Shown: piece after piece, positions 1-14,205 of the stretch | Layout: each line of letters begins with the position of its first letter | How positions within the stretch are numbered: the first letter of the stretch is position 1 | Notes under the pieces: generated by a model | Seen by the model: only the letters and a program-made list of their open reading frames with translations | Databases searched by the model: none | Told to the model about the DNA's origin: nothing | Translations under genes and position numbers: made by a program | Origin: Gymnogyps californianus | Lineage: Eukaryota; Chordata; Aves; Accipitriformes; Cathartidae | NCBI RefSeq assembly: GCF_018139145.2 | Contig: NC_059478.1 | Location: 28,179,001-28,243,000 of the forward strand | Direction: 5' to 3' | Length of the DNA: 64,000 nucleotides

Positions 1-240
1 TGAGACCAGCATGGGGACCTGGTGCTGCAGCCTCAGGAGACTCCACTTTTTAAAAGCGAAAGCGGAAAGCAGCAGCTCTGTCCTGGCCGCACACAGGCCG
101 CTATGGAGGCGGCTGTGGCTAGTACAGACTCTGCTGCATTTACACCAAAAATCCCTGTTGCAACTTGGTGGTGCGGACTGGGAGAGAGGCACAGCGAGAG
201 GCAAGCTGAAGAGCAACGATGAACCTTTGGAAAAGCTTAA
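1..240. other. Slightly GC/CpG-enriched window edge
   Basis: Roughly the first 220 bases have more G+C and more CpGs (about nine between 45 and 220) than the AT-rich sequence that follows, including ggccgc and aggcggctg. An open frame runs through it on the plus strand (11-415), but its translation resembles no family I know. It could be the edge of a small CpG-rich element outside the window or an old repeat. Confidence 0.3.
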
Positions 241-3200
241 AAGTAAATGCTCAACATTCACAGCTTATGCACCACGACAAGACAGCCTTGCTTTTTTCCT
301 TGGACTTGGGATTTTGGGTGTGAAACCATCTCTTTCAGTATTAAAAATCAAGACAAACCCCACCACAGTGAATCTGAACTTGCTCTGGTGGAACAAAAAT
401 CAGAACAATTTTTGAACATTCCCAGTCATTTTCACAGGGGAAAAAAATACAAAAGATGGTCTTCTAATAGAGGAAGAGTTGGTGAACACCTTAGACACAT
501 CTCTGGCACTAGAGGTTTTTATTCACTGGGCTTTTAATTTGTTTTCACAGCGGTTTGAACAAATTGAATTTGTTAATTAAAGCGGTAAAATGAAATGCTG
601 AACATTATTGACTAGATGCTAATTACATTAGAAGAGATATCGGGGGAGGGAGGAGTCCTTGTTTTCAATAGCCAGGACAAATCATATTAAGAGAGACAAG
701 TGATCAGTCTGAGCCTAAATTCTGCAGGGAGAAAACTGTTTACATGTTGTGGTTTAATGTTTATCATTCATGATCTTCAATTGGCAATACCAATAGAAAC
801 ATGATTACTGCAGCTTGCTATTGTACCTCTCTTCAAATTTCACTCTAGTTTATAACATTCACTAAGCAGAGGTCGTTACCCAATTAAATGCAATGATGCT
901 CACTGTGCTAATCAGGAAGGACATTATTTTGAAGTTGGCCTCATGAAAATGCAAGCAGCTCACATTCCATCTCTGAAAAGCCCTTTGAGTCTTCAAGCTG
1001 TAACTTTTAGTATTAAAAAAATTAATATCAAGTTGATTGTTTTGTTTCTTCATACTCCCTTTCATTTTATGACCTTAATTTCCATATTAGCGTATTATTT
1101 TCCATAAAATTTTAGTTTTACCCTTCAAGTATTTGTATGAGAATGGCTGGAACTTGGTATTACTTTGTTCAATGTAATTTAACATGAATCTGTACCATAA
1201 TCCTTCCTGTTAATGTCCACTACACAATTTCTGTTATGGGGATACCTGGCCCCAACCCTGTGTGAGTTATTTGTAAACAACATGCATTCACCATATGACT
1301 ATAATCACTGTCTTCAAAGAAAAACTCCGTAAAATCCCATTGATGTGAAAATGCCAAAAGATTTTGGTTCCTGAGGTACCTAAGTCACCTCTGAAAATAC
1401 AACTGAGCCCCTAAATCACTTAATTAATAATTGAAGTTGTACTCTACATGCATCAGTTTCTTTCCAGATTGAAGCTGTAGATACCAAAATGTGTGAGTCA
1501 AAGTAAAACCCAGCTTATGCTCTCAGCGTTATATTGACTCTGCAGTACTAACAGGTATAATAAAACTTTCTGTGTCACTACCATCAGACGATGATTCTGA
1601 ATACAGAGAGAGGGGATTTGCTGAGTAAGAAGAACCATTTTTAGATTGACAGTTTTCTTCCTCTCTGTTGTGCTCATAATCATGTTCCTTTTTTTGAACA
1701 CCACCAGGATACTTAGTGCTTTACAAAAACATAAGGAGACTTTTGGAAAGAATGAAGGCATTTCATTCTAAAAGGCATCAAGTCTCTGCTGTTTGTAAAT
1801 ACACTGTAAACAATAGATGATGCCGCATTATAAAGAAACAAAGAACAACTGTAACACAGAGAATCAGTTTTAAACCTTGCTGGGCAGAGGGAATAAACAT
1901 TGTTCTTCTTTTAGAGTCACAGCAGAGAAGTGGCAATAAAATGACAAAGAACTGATAAACGCAAATGAAATAAACTGAAGCAACAATTTCTATGCCTAAG
2001 AAATATAGGCAGAGCAAAAAACCATAAACTGCAACCATCAGTAACAGCAAAACCAGCTGCAAAGTAAGGCATGACATTAGCTTAAGCAATGAGTGCAATA
2101 AAGCCCCAAGCACAGGAAGGTGATAAATTAAAGGTTCTCAGCTCTGGTATGTTGAGAGTGTCTTAACAGGGACAAAGAGAAAACAAACAAATACTCTTCC
2201 TGTTAGCTGTTAATAGCATGTGCTTTGTCCTCCTTTCCAGTACGTACAAACAACATACAGAATGGCCTAAATGTCACATTTCTTTCTTATTTCTTTTGGG
2301 AAGCTAATTGCCTGACAGCACACAGCCCGGCTGGGCTCAGTACGGTCCCAACGTCACGAACACTCACCCCATGTGTAACTGTACCCATTCAAGCAAGTTC
2401 ATCAAATTTGTTTGTTTGCACAATGAACCCTTCGAGCATGGTCGGTGCTAAGGAGTGTGGTGGCCCTGGGAACTGTGCTGCTCCAAAGCCTCTCCAGCCT
2501 GGAACAAAGCCAGTCAAATCACTGCACATACATTGGGAATGACTCTCTGCATGTGCAGTTATTCTGACAGACTCAGTATAGACCTATGATGCATAAGTAA
2601 GGTATAAATTGCAGCTGATTTTCACAATGGTTCTAGCTATTTAGAACTGTAGCAGATTCATCCAAAAATAGTTCAGGAAGTTTGTCTAACATGCCTTTTA
2701 TAAAGGACATAGAATGTGACCTTATAATATGGAAAACCAGATGCAATACAGACAGCTGACAGTTACAGCATTGGCTGATGGGTCTGCAGAGACTCCTTCA
2801 AGTTACAGATGCGCAACCTGGACCTCTGGAAACCCATCTCTTAAGATGACATTAACTTCAAATAGAATCAGGAACTTATTCTCAGCTTATTCCTTTTTAA
2901 AATTCTTACTTAAAGATTGCAGAATAACAATCAAGAGTCTGATCCTTCCTGCCTAACCTCATTCTGCTCTTTCACTGAGCGTAACTGAGTTGTTTGGGAT
3001 CTGAAACAAACAAAATCTGGTTCTTTGCTGTATCTAATAGTAAATCTGTTGAAAGACTACTCTCCAAGTTAATCCAATCCTCTCACACACTACCTCTTCC
3101 CTTTGCTAGTTCTAACTCTCTATTGATACATATTTGATTTACGCTCTAAACTGTGAGTGGCTTGGGTATTCGGTTTGTCTGAGAAGCCTCGTGAACAATT

Positions 3201-5691
3201 TTCCTTGAGCCTTTTTGAATAAAGCGCATATAACAGTGAAGTTTAAGCTAGAGCCAAATTCTTGGCCACAAGTGCACCAAAGAAATGGAAGAGAGAAAAA
3301 ACAGAAACCTGAAGTAAAATGCGTGGAAATGCCATACAGAGGAAGTTATTACCACTAACGCTTCTGAGCTCCTACTGTGTTGATGTGGTTTTACAGATAC
3401 TCAGTGTAGGTCTGTTGCTCAACAAAAGAATTTAGCTCTATGTTTGCATGAGAGGAGTAATAAATTTGTTACAATCAGTAAGCAAAATCCAAAAGGATTG
3501 GACATCTGCCTTGGAATCTGCTTGCTATACAGAAAACAGTTTAATATTGGCAATGAAACAAATCTAAGAAGTGCACAGGACCTAATTAAAGGAGATGTGC
3601 TTAGAAAACAGATATCAAAATAACAGTCCACCAGTTTTGGATTAGAGATGAGAAACTATGAAGATAGAGTATAAGTTTTAAGGGGTTGATTTTTTGATGT
3701 TGTCAGGCAGCCTACTTGTTAAAACTGTGGGTACCAGCCCAGTACAATGCTAACAGTGGTTGAAAGGGCATGGAGGCAATACTGTTCCATAACCCTGTTG
3801 GTCTTTAACAGTGCCCTTGACTGCTGATCCTTAAGTGCATGTCAAAAAGGTTAACTTTACAAACACTACATGAAGGTATGAGTGTATACATTTCCATCAG
3901 AAATACGTACTAAAGAGAGAAGTTTTAATTTATCACTTTCAATATAGCTGAGGAAAATGCACAGAACAGATTTACCATGAATTTACTATTTAGATGTTTT
4001 ACTGATACCTCCCAGAAGTATAAAAATAAATGCCCAATATGGCAAGTTTCTGTCTGCACATTTGTTACGTTTTTCTTTTCCACTAGCACCCACACTGAAA
4101 AGTGTGGTTTTGCCTGTGCCAAGAACTTTGCTGCAGGGCTGCTCCATTTCACTCACGTTCTGGCCTGAAGAAGTTAATCCCTGGCATCAGAGGGATATTA
4201 CCTTTTTTTGCTTCATGTGGGCCTTTTATTATCCTTTCTTTGGCTTAAACAGTTTAATTCATGTTCTGACTTCACGATAGAGAGAATTTCACCTTTTCCA
4301 TGTGATGGAAAATCATTTCAACTTAAAACTTCAAACGTAATTTTGCCATTGACTTTACTGAGCCACTAGAGCTCAGGAGTGTGTTCTGCAGGACACACAG
4401 CCGTGGACAGTAAGAAAGCTCTGGGCAGCATTACACTGTGGAGCTGTCTAAGTTTTGAGAATTGTGTCTGGACTCCAAAGATCAAAACTTTGCTTTCTAC
4501 CTTGCCTTCCACCTGCATTTCAGAAAAGCAAGCATCACAAGGATTGCTTGTTAGAGAGCACTCCTGGCTCTCAGGAAAGTTTCAGGAGCTACAACTGGCT
4601 CAGAGGAAACTAAAATTAAAGGATGACCTTACTGACCTTCCTCATGCAGCTCTGTGCCAGCTAGCAATAATCTGGTTCATATTTTGGGAAATCAGTAGAA
4701 CATCATCAGGAAGAAAAGCTCTAAAAATGAAAATAAAAAGCCAAGGGTATCAATATGAGCACCAAATTTGGACAGCCATTTAAGTTTCAATTTCCACTAA
4801 TTCCTAAGTGTGGTCAATGAACATGAAGAATTTCAGTACATTTCCTCCAGAACAGATTAAAGCTACAATCAAAAGCAATAAACTAAACCACAAAATATAA
4901 TTGAAAAAGTAGGAACCAAAAGTCCTTGGTCAGCCTAATGGATGTAGCAACTGAAGCAATTTGTGAGCACTTGTTGAGTTCCCTCTAAGCTGTCCCCTAC
5001 CACAGCGGTGACAAGGCAGTACACCATAAAGTTTGTCACTGGAGTGTTAGAATCAAGTTAGCAAAGAGGCAAAATGTATCTTACCTCTGAAAAATTATCT
5101 CCAGATCTGTATTAGAAGCAGAAGAAATTTATATTGCAGTGGTTTGGATTAAACCTATTGCATGTTTGCACTTATTCAGATCTGCATCTATACCGAAGAT
5201 GTTGCCAAAACTCTAACATTAATATAGAGACATGCACACGTATGTAGCAAACATTTTCTCCTAACACTCTTCTGGCACAAGTGCACCTACCTACACAAAA
5301 CCTAGACTGTATTCTACCTAAAATACTCCAAATCAGACATGTAAAGTTATGAACCTCCCCATACACACTGCATGCTGATATGCAAGATAACCCAAATGCG
5401 AGGGCTATCCCAGCACTACAGCAGGTGACACTGTGAGCTAAACACTGGCATCCGTAGTACAAGAGGTAATCATTGTATACTCCATTACAAGCAGCACTGC
5501 AGAACTGTTACCAGTAATGATACCCATCACATAACATTGTAGCTGGGTGATTTAAAGAGGAGGAGTCTGGACTTTGAATTTCTTTGTTTTGCCATTCACA
5601 TGCTATGGAGTCTCAGATTCTTTTCAGAGCTGATGTTATGTCAATGCACTCATTACAGTTTAGCTGAGGTCTGTGTATTGTTCTTCATATA

Positions 5692-5755
5692 TATTCACAG
5701 CATACAGTAAACTCTAATAGCTCCTTTGGAGCTGTTACACTGTATGCTGTAAATG
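5692..5755. repeat. Long imperfect hairpin (inverted repeat)
   Basis: Perfect 12-bp arms acagcatacagt (5697-5708) and actgtatgctgt (5739-5750) enclose a second stem, agctcc (5719-5724) with ggagct (5728-5733), closed by a TTT loop. Three more pairs extend the outer stem beyond one mismatch (5693-5695 with 5752-5754), and aac/gtt (5710-5712 with 5734-5736) adds pairing inside. The result is a stem-loop of about 60 nt with an asymmetric internal loop. It resembles the scale of a short miRNA precursor or a small palindromic element, but no known family is recognised. Confidence 0.6.
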
Positions 5756-8700
5756 GTTATTAACAATAGTATTCATTCATCTACATGTAATGGATTCATA
5801 ATAGCAAAAGTAGAGTGAAAATCTTACACTGTAATATGAAAAGTAGATACTGCATAAAGGCAGCATTTTAATACTCAATACTCTGACTGTTTTAATTATT
5901 TTTTAAATATCAATAGGTCCTGCTTCAGTAGCTTGTAAAATTACACAAACCAAAGAAGCCTTTAAGTCAAAGGAGCACAATGAATAGTGTGCACAAAGCC
6001 AGAGATCTCCACAGGCCTAACTGTTCCCACAGATCTGCCCGTGGTGGGGATGGGAATCCTCTCGCACAAGGATCTCTGCCAGTGAATCGGCACCAGGAGG
6101 GAGATGATCCCATCCCCTGCAGTGCCCCACACTGAACGCCCATCCTCCGGGCACTCACAGGTGCTCCAGGCAGTTGCACTCCATGGGCTGGAAGGTGGAG
6201 GAGGAACAAGAAAACCACCAGGTAGAAATTCATATCACTTTCCAAAATCTACAGGCAGGTGGTATAATCTCAGCCAGTTTACCTTTAATATGGCATCCTT
6301 CACCCACTAAAACTTCTGTGGAAGGGAAATTAAAGCTGGCATAAAGGACCAAAATGGCTACGTGGAACTCAGAAGTGAAGCCCTACATCTCTGAGAAGTG
6401 CTGCTATAGAGGAACAAATCCTGCTCCCTCCAAACAGGAAAATCCCCAAAAGACCTCCTCAGGGAAAACTTTCATCTTCAGCCCCAGTGTACACTACCAG
6501 AACCTCATTTTTCTACTGCTTCAAATAAAAATACGAACAAATAAGTCAAATGGATCCAATTTAGGATGGACAAAGACACTTCACAGAAAATGTCTGAGGC
6601 GCCCACTTGCTACAGACGTGGTGGGAAACATCTAATTGAACCTAACAGATGCTAACTCATCACTGGTGCGGGGAATGGTGCAGAGAGAAAGGAGCAGCTC
6701 TGAGGCCCTTTCTAATAAATTGAAGAAAAAGTGGTCTTTCACTGCAGGTTATTTTAGGGTTTCTTTAAATTGAAATCCAGGTAAAGCTAACCAAAAGAAC
6801 AGATTTTAAAATGGAGTTACTAGCAAACCACAAACACACTATGAAGACTGACTGACACTGCTGTGAGAAAGCAGTTGAGCTTCCAGTATAGGTTTGTTCA
6901 AGTCATGTTTTATTTATCTAAGAGTTTAGTACATTTGGGAGCATATTTTCCATGGGGTTTTTTTTCATAACTTGGGATGACCTCTATAGTGCTTCTCTCA
7001 GCACAGTCTGAGATGGTAGAATAACACAAGAATATCAGGTCTCATTATTTCAGCTTAATAATTGGTTTCTTTACTCATCCAGAAATCTAATGGAAACTGT
7101 AAACATCAATACAAATTTAGCTTTAGTTGGTATCCTCTGAATACCACTAATTTAGCCATTAGTTAGATTGCCTCATAACCTAAATGCAGTGCCTTTGTTC
7201 TCAAGCAACAAGATGAAATAGAAGAGGAAAAACATACATGTATTCATGATAGTCAGGACAAGATATGCAGTTAAAAGGAGTTTTTACCAAAAATCTGAGC
7301 AGATTCATATATAACGTAAAAGGTATGAGAGCTTGTGTCTAGCACAGACACAGGAAAAGAAACAGATATTTAAAGGATTCACTGGATAAGCTGTTTTTTG
7401 AAGCTGAGTCCAACACCCAGTAAAATCCACCAGCAGTTATTCATCACAGAAGAATAATTTGCTTGAATACTTGAATACTTCATGGTGAACAGTAAAGAGC
7501 AAATGTTGTTCTTTGTTTTATCGTTTCTTAGTTTTAGTGGGTTGTACAAAGATACTGTAATCATACTGACATAAGCCATGTTCTAATTTACCTGTGTTTT
7601 ACAGCTATTGGTTTTGAGCTTACACTAAATGTCAATGGTGCTATTTGTATCACTGGCAAGGGCATTCAAAAAATCTTAAAAATCAGTAATATTTTGGAAA
7701 AACAGAATCAAGAAAAATATAGCTGCAATGCCATTTATTTTTGCCTGCCTATTAAACAACTATTCCAATGTATTTTATATCTGTAGCTATTTAATATAAT
7801 TAGCTGCATGGCAATGACATTTTTTATAGCACTGGAGATAAAGAGCTAATATGTTAACCCCCAGGACCCAACCTTTGTGAGGTGAGAGTTTGCTCATTAT
7901 ATTCAAATTAGTAGAGATACAACAGCACAGGCAGTTATATAGCTTATCTTTTCTGCAAATGTATGTAGACCACTCTAAAATGATTTCCTTTTTTTTTTCC
8001 TGGCTATAAATAACTGGAAAGATAGACTTCTGGTTCATGCTAAAACTGAGTCTTAAACCATGAATATCACAGAAGAAACCAATTGTTCTTTTAGATCTGA
8101 ATGTAAATGTTTACTTCTATAGCATAACTATCTCTTTGTTCATAGGAATGAAAAATAAAGCTTAATATATTCAGAGCTTCATCGCTATTAGCAACAGACA
8201 AGCCTGCTTTGCCTCAGATCGCAACTGATTAAAAATAATATTCAGCTGTAATTATCAAGATTGTACCCAATCACAAGAGCTACTGTATTGCAGGCATATT
8301 CAAAACTTCACGGACAGAGGGCAAGGAAGGAGGTTAGAAAATCTTAATGTGAAAGCAATTTGTATGATCTGCATAGTGCATTAATCTACAGCGAAAACAA
8401 AGTCATTTCTTCTGCATTCCTAGTTTGTATTTTTATGTTTAACTATGTTCTGAGTGGTGCCAATTACCAATGTGATAGTTACAGACTTGATTATCTCCCT
8501 GATTTTAGAGAGTCCTGTTCCATTGATAAGAATCTCTGGTATACAGTCTGCATCACACAATGCTGCTCCATCGCCTGATATTGAGTTAAAAGGACCATAA
8601 ATCCTGCTTGGCAACCTGGTCTGCTGGAATAATGGAGAGTGCTTGGCAGCAGTGGCTGAGCTGTAATTCAAGCTCATCTCCTCAGACAACTGGAGAGGGA

Positions 8701-11290
8701 CACACATGGCCGCAGAACTCATTTCGGAGTCTGAAAGCCATTAAACATCTTTTGCTGGCTTCTACACGAAGGAGTGTGATGCCAGAACCTCAGTGCCAAG
8801 GGATACCCAAAGGGAAGGCATATGGTCTGCTTTCAGTTGTGCTGAAGAGTTCATTCTTGTTATTTAAAGAAATAATGGAATGTATGCTTCTTTCTTTATC
8901 AACAGCCTGCCTATTTTAAAGGAGGAATATTGAGATATGATTAAATCAAATACAATACTATAGCCTCCTTCGCACTGTGCAGTGGTTGTATCTGCAAAAT
9001 GGTGGAATGTGCAAAGGAGGAGGGAAAAGTCCCAGGAGTTCCAGGAGGGAGCCCAGCTGATTCGTGTGTTCCTCCAAAGAGTGCCTTAAAAAGTGCAAGA
9101 GGCATCACTCATCTGTGCTCTACCAGTCACAGGTAAACCATGTTGTGGACTTCACCTATCCACAAGGGAAGTCATGCTGCTTCTAATGTATAGCAAGTAC
9201 AGAAGATTCACTCTCTGGCAGAAAGGAAAGCTTGTAAAAGCAATCAATGCTTCCCCTTGGGTAATCAGCCCTTAGATGATCTAGTCTCACATCAAACCCC
9301 TCATTTTAGCACACAACTGAAATCTACAAAATTAATATCAATATTATTAAAGTTGTCAGTGCAGCATGTTAGAACAGTGTGCAGAAAACCTACAGTTGGT
9401 TTAGAGCAACTGGTACAGCAAGAGCTTATTGTGAATCTTTATTTCATCCCATATAGAAAAGGAAATTTTAGTTGCTGTAGGATTCACAGACTAGCTTTGA
9501 CATCAACACTAAATATAACCAGCAGCCAGAAATAAGGAACAGAAAGAGCAGGTACAAAGAAACGGAGGAAATCAGTGAGAAGAAACTGGAATGGGGTTAG
9601 AATTCTTTGCATCTTTTTACCAAGAGTATTTATACAGAAAAAGGAGTAGAGTCGGTGCTGCTGTATAAACAGACCAATGCTCAAGCCTTTTAGATCTGCT
9701 ACTTTTACAGCTCATTTAAAGCCTTGGCTATATTTGTTGAATCAATACTCAGGCAGCTGTTTTGATAATTTCACTCTGATGGTATTTCTCCTGGAAGGAC
9801 AGACAAAGGGGAAAAAGCAATCATCTCAACAAGGTCCAAAGTCCTCAAAGGTTTCCAAGGCAGAAACAGACTGAAACATCAGATACCGACGTGCTGAGAT
9901 CAACACCACGAAACCCAGCAGCTGGTAGTCTTAAGCAACATTAGGTGACTGAGTCAGTGAGAGAATGAATGTGGCAAGATAAACAAAGGTAGCATTTGTA
10001 ACAAAAATATGAACCAATTTACATATATCAATTCCTTGTTATAAAATACAAGTTAATCTTTAAATATCCGCATCGGCAACTCTACAAAAATCTGACTTCT
10101 GGATAGATCCCATGCAAACTGGATACAAACCGAATCTGAAATCCTATGACATACCTATTCTTTCTTCCTCTCACCTTTTATCCATTTAGGAAATGGAAAT
10201 TTCACAATTAAATGATTGCATAAAAAACAAGTTTCATGAAAGAGTTAAAAAACAAGTCAGATAAATGAAAGCAGGTAGTACTCCACCTCCCAGAGTAAAC
10301 ATACTAATGGAGGGCTAATTAATCCATTAAGACACAGGCTACAACAAGACAATGAAACTGAACATAGAAACATCAATTTTATAACTCACTGTGCTATAAT
10401 TATTCTCTGGCTCAGTGAATGCATATACCCTTTCAGAAACCTACAGTGCCTTTCATCTTACATAAAGGATTAAATCTTTAACTAACCCACACACAGGAAA
10501 TACAGTCTTCTGTAATGTTCCCACATTACTCCCTGCACACTGCTAGATATTGCTCATTTATAGTAAAATCTGACTATTTGCAACATCTGAGGAATGTTGT
10601 CTGAATGTTTTTTCCAGACATGTGTATGTATCTCTGCCCTGATTACATCTTCCACAACTACACGTCCAAGAGTGTAATACATTTCTAAGCAGCAAGCTAA
10701 ACTATTCATGGGAAAAGTTGGGAAGAATTCAAAGATCTTTAGCGTGAATGTTAATCATTATGTGTAATTGGAGGATAAAAGCATTTCCTTTTAAAATCCA
10801 GGAACAGGAATGACCCCTTGTAAATAATACAGCACAGTTTCTAGTATATGTCATCTAAACACACTTTTCCAAGCAACATTCATCCAACTGAAATCACGCA
10901 CAAAAAAACCAAATACGAATCAAAATAAAATGATTCAAGGGTTTCATTCATATCTACTATAACTCCTGAATATAAAACAATGTGCCATTTACATGGCAGA
11001 TCCTCTCAGTAATATTCTGTTCTCTCTCCATGCGTAGGACGTCTAGTGATATGAAGAGGAGTTTGTATATATAGGGAGACTGAATCCAAATTAATCATGT
11101 AGAACTTTGAACAAGATTCTTCCTGTAAATTATTTGTGAGGTTTACTCGGTAAACCATTAAACATTTTTGTCCTACAGTCTTTGTCCTTTCAAACACAGT
11201 CACTAGTTTGTGCAGAATATATTGCGAACTGTGTTTTATTTTTATATGAAAATACTGATTTACAACACTTTTCTCTGCCCTAGCAACACC

Positions 11291-11304
11291 ACACACACAC
11301 ACAC
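11291..11304. repeat. (AC)n microsatellite
   Basis: Seven uninterrupted AC units following an accacc lead-in. Short and unremarkable, but a possible length polymorphism. Confidence 0.85.
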
Positions 11305-14180
11305 ATCTGGGAAACTTCCTGGTAACACTCACACAGAGAACTCTGTAAGTTCATTCTGCATTATAATATCTCTGTAGAGCTCAATAACAACAATAAGCAG
11401 AAAATCATTCAAAGGTTTTCCTGTAAAACACGAGGTTAGTAACCAACGGTCAACTTCACCAGTTTCTTCTATCCCTATCAAAAGTAAATCATTGCCATGC
11501 TATTTGTTTGCCTTGAAGCTACAGAAACTAGGCACGGACTCCCTCTGCTCTGTCATTCCTGATCCTATCCTTTCAGTCAGTAAAAGTGCCAGTTTAGTGC
11601 TATCAAATGCAAAGAATCAATATGCTGGCAGACACAAAGTAGCATGTTGAGCCATCAGACCATAACAGCCTGAGATCAGTTTTATTTTTTTCCCTTTTGT
11701 TTTTGTGCTGCTTTTTCCCTACTGTCTTATCTGGAGTCACTGGATAAAAGCCATCTATCAATCAAGCAATCTCTCAACAAGGTTTATTACTCAGCTGCTC
11801 AAAACAGGGAATAAAGATCAAGCCTCATTATTATCACGGAATATGCTAGAATCTACTTTATTTTGCAGTGATCCGTTTTCTTTGCCACATTGACTTAATG
11901 ACATAATTTTAATTGACCCACAGGGCTACAGACTTACTGAGAAATGTAGCTGAGACTTTCTATATATGAAAGGTTCCTGAACGACTTGGAAGAAAATTTG
12001 CAATGTCAGTAATATCGCTGGTCAGCATTTTATTTACCTTACTTGATTCTGTTTGTACATGTGCCTGCAGGCACCGATGGCCACAGACCATTTCTGTGAA
12101 TTCTTGGAAATGCCTTCTCCACAGCAATCAAAATTTATGATTCCCTCCATCCTAATGCAAGGCAGATTATCTGCCAAAACTGTTCTTCAATGTCTGGTTC
12201 TTGCAGCAGAGAAAACCGAGTACTTTAGTGTTTTCCAACTTCAATAGAACTAATCCTGAAATATGAGTTAGCCATATATTTATGTACATCAGTGGATGTA
12301 GGCCACAGAAAGAAGACGATTTGCAGAGGTGTGGGACTCTTACGTGAGCCAAACACCACCTCCACACTGGATTCATCTGTCCTCATCTGTAATGAAGCTG
12401 ATCATCTGAAGGATGAGTCAGGCTGGTATAACGCTGGCATACAGTAATAGCTTTCTTTACTGCTGCATAAGGGACAGGAGCTGGCTCTATTTTCTTTCCC
12501 CTTAAAAACTGAAGTTTTAAAATTAGGCAATCCCATTGTAATTTTATCATAATTAAAGACTGAGGCGTACAGTGATAGCAATGCTCTCTGAATTCACAGA
12601 GATTCATTCCGGGATTTCTTAGTATCCTGTAATTAACACAGTGAAGAACCTTGAAATTCACTTAGCAATTAGCAGTGATGAACAAAAATGAGTTGCCTTT
12701 AAGGCACTTAGGCCGTATTCACACATCCTATTTTAAGAACCAAGCTGCTTAATTTCCACACCTGCAAACTAGGCTCCTGGATCTGGAAGGATGATTCAGA
12801 CAGCTTAAGTTAGGACTGAAAGTTTTTTATATCCAGAATCACACTGACATAATTTGGATCCAAGTGCACGCATTACTTCTCAGGAAACTGCTTTCCTCCC
12901 TATTGCTAGTCCCACTGAGCGCTACCCTGGTCTCTTATTCTAAATCTGAGATATGCCACATATAAAGGCTTTAAATCCCAGGTCAAATAGCAAGAGAAAC
13001 CAGCTAAAGGCCAGCTTTGCATGTTGCGGCTGATACTGTCCAGAAGGATTTCCAGGATGTGTCAGTATTATATGTGTCAAAGAACCCAGTAAAAATGCCC
13101 CGTACTTCAGGAGGCTTGTCAATAACTCTAGACTTGAGAGAGCAGGAGAAGCAGGTAGCCATAAAATGATGCTTTGCATATTCAACTGTTTGATAAGCTC
13201 TGCAACTGCAATTTAATGGTGCTGTACAAATGCCAGGATTGTTGCTCTTTTAAAAATGAAAAGATTAAAAATCAATATATATTGCATTATCTCTCCCCTG
13301 TGCCACCAAGGAAAGTGCCAAACAATATTCCTCATAAAAAAAACCTCGTTCTTAATCTCGCATTTTGCAGTTTACCCCTGCTCATGACATCAAATATCTC
13401 TATGATTAAGCATATAAACCCATTTCTTTGCTGTGATGTATCAGTGACCAAATAACTAAACTATTTTTTATTTTGTATTTTTAATCTATGTTTAAATAGA
13501 TGAAATTGATAAGAGATGTTATTTTAACCCCATTGTGTTTTGAATTTGTTTTATTTTGTGCCTGCTAGGAAGACATTTTCTTCCACGTGCTTCTAGAAGC
13601 CAGGAACACCGAGGTCAAGGGCTGGTTCTTTCCTAAGATTCATACACGAGACTCCCGCTGAGTGCAGCAGCAACCACCCAAGTGCAAGTGATGGGAAAGA
13701 GAAGGCCACTGGAATGTCTTCAGCATTGCAAAACTTGAAGGGTTCTAGATGTTTCAGTGATTGATACATATATATTTATGATGTGCTGTCTCAATATTAG
13801 TAGATACAAGCACATTAGCCTGTGCTAACCTCCCTTTTTAGTTTTTTTAATTGAGAATTGCTCATAATATGGAAGCATTACAAAAAATATTTTTAGATAA
13901 ATCGGTACTCTGTAAGAAAGTTAACTACATTTTTTTCTCTTTCCATGAAATGGGAAGACCCCTTCTTTTTGTTAACTCCAGTTTATCAGAAAGCAGTTCT
14001 TTTTTTGTGATTAGATTTCTCAAAAGAAAAAAAGCTTATGAGCTTTTTTTTATTATTTTACTAAATCATTAAGAAAATAAGAAAGCTCTAATATTCACCC
14101 AAGGAAGTTCATAGGACAAATGGTTTAACTCATACCGGTAATTGTGAGCAACAGTGGACGAAGGCTGACAGGAGAGTTCC

Positions 14181-14205
14181 GTGGCAGCCCGTGAAGGGAT
14201 GCCAC
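14181..14205. repeat. Short hairpin
   Basis: Arms gtggca (14181-14186) and tgccac (14200-14205) pair perfectly. After one g/a mismatch, ccc pairs with ggg around a short gtgaa loop. It may be chance; no terminator-like T-run follows. Confidence 0.45.

Noticed and set aside
11..415. 134-codon plus-strand frame at the window start
   Set aside because: No known motif, no convincing splice sites, and an overlapping frame is also open.
4379..4783. 134-codon plus-strand frame
   Set aside because: Low-information composition, no domain match, no retrocopy features such as a poly(A) tail.
5967..6245. Minus-strand frame whose start gives a hydrophobic, signal-peptide-like N-terminus (MNFYLVVFLFLLHLPAHG)
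   Set aside because: No recognisable mature domain, no splice or promoter context and no family resemblance; a chance frame in a GC-richer stretch.
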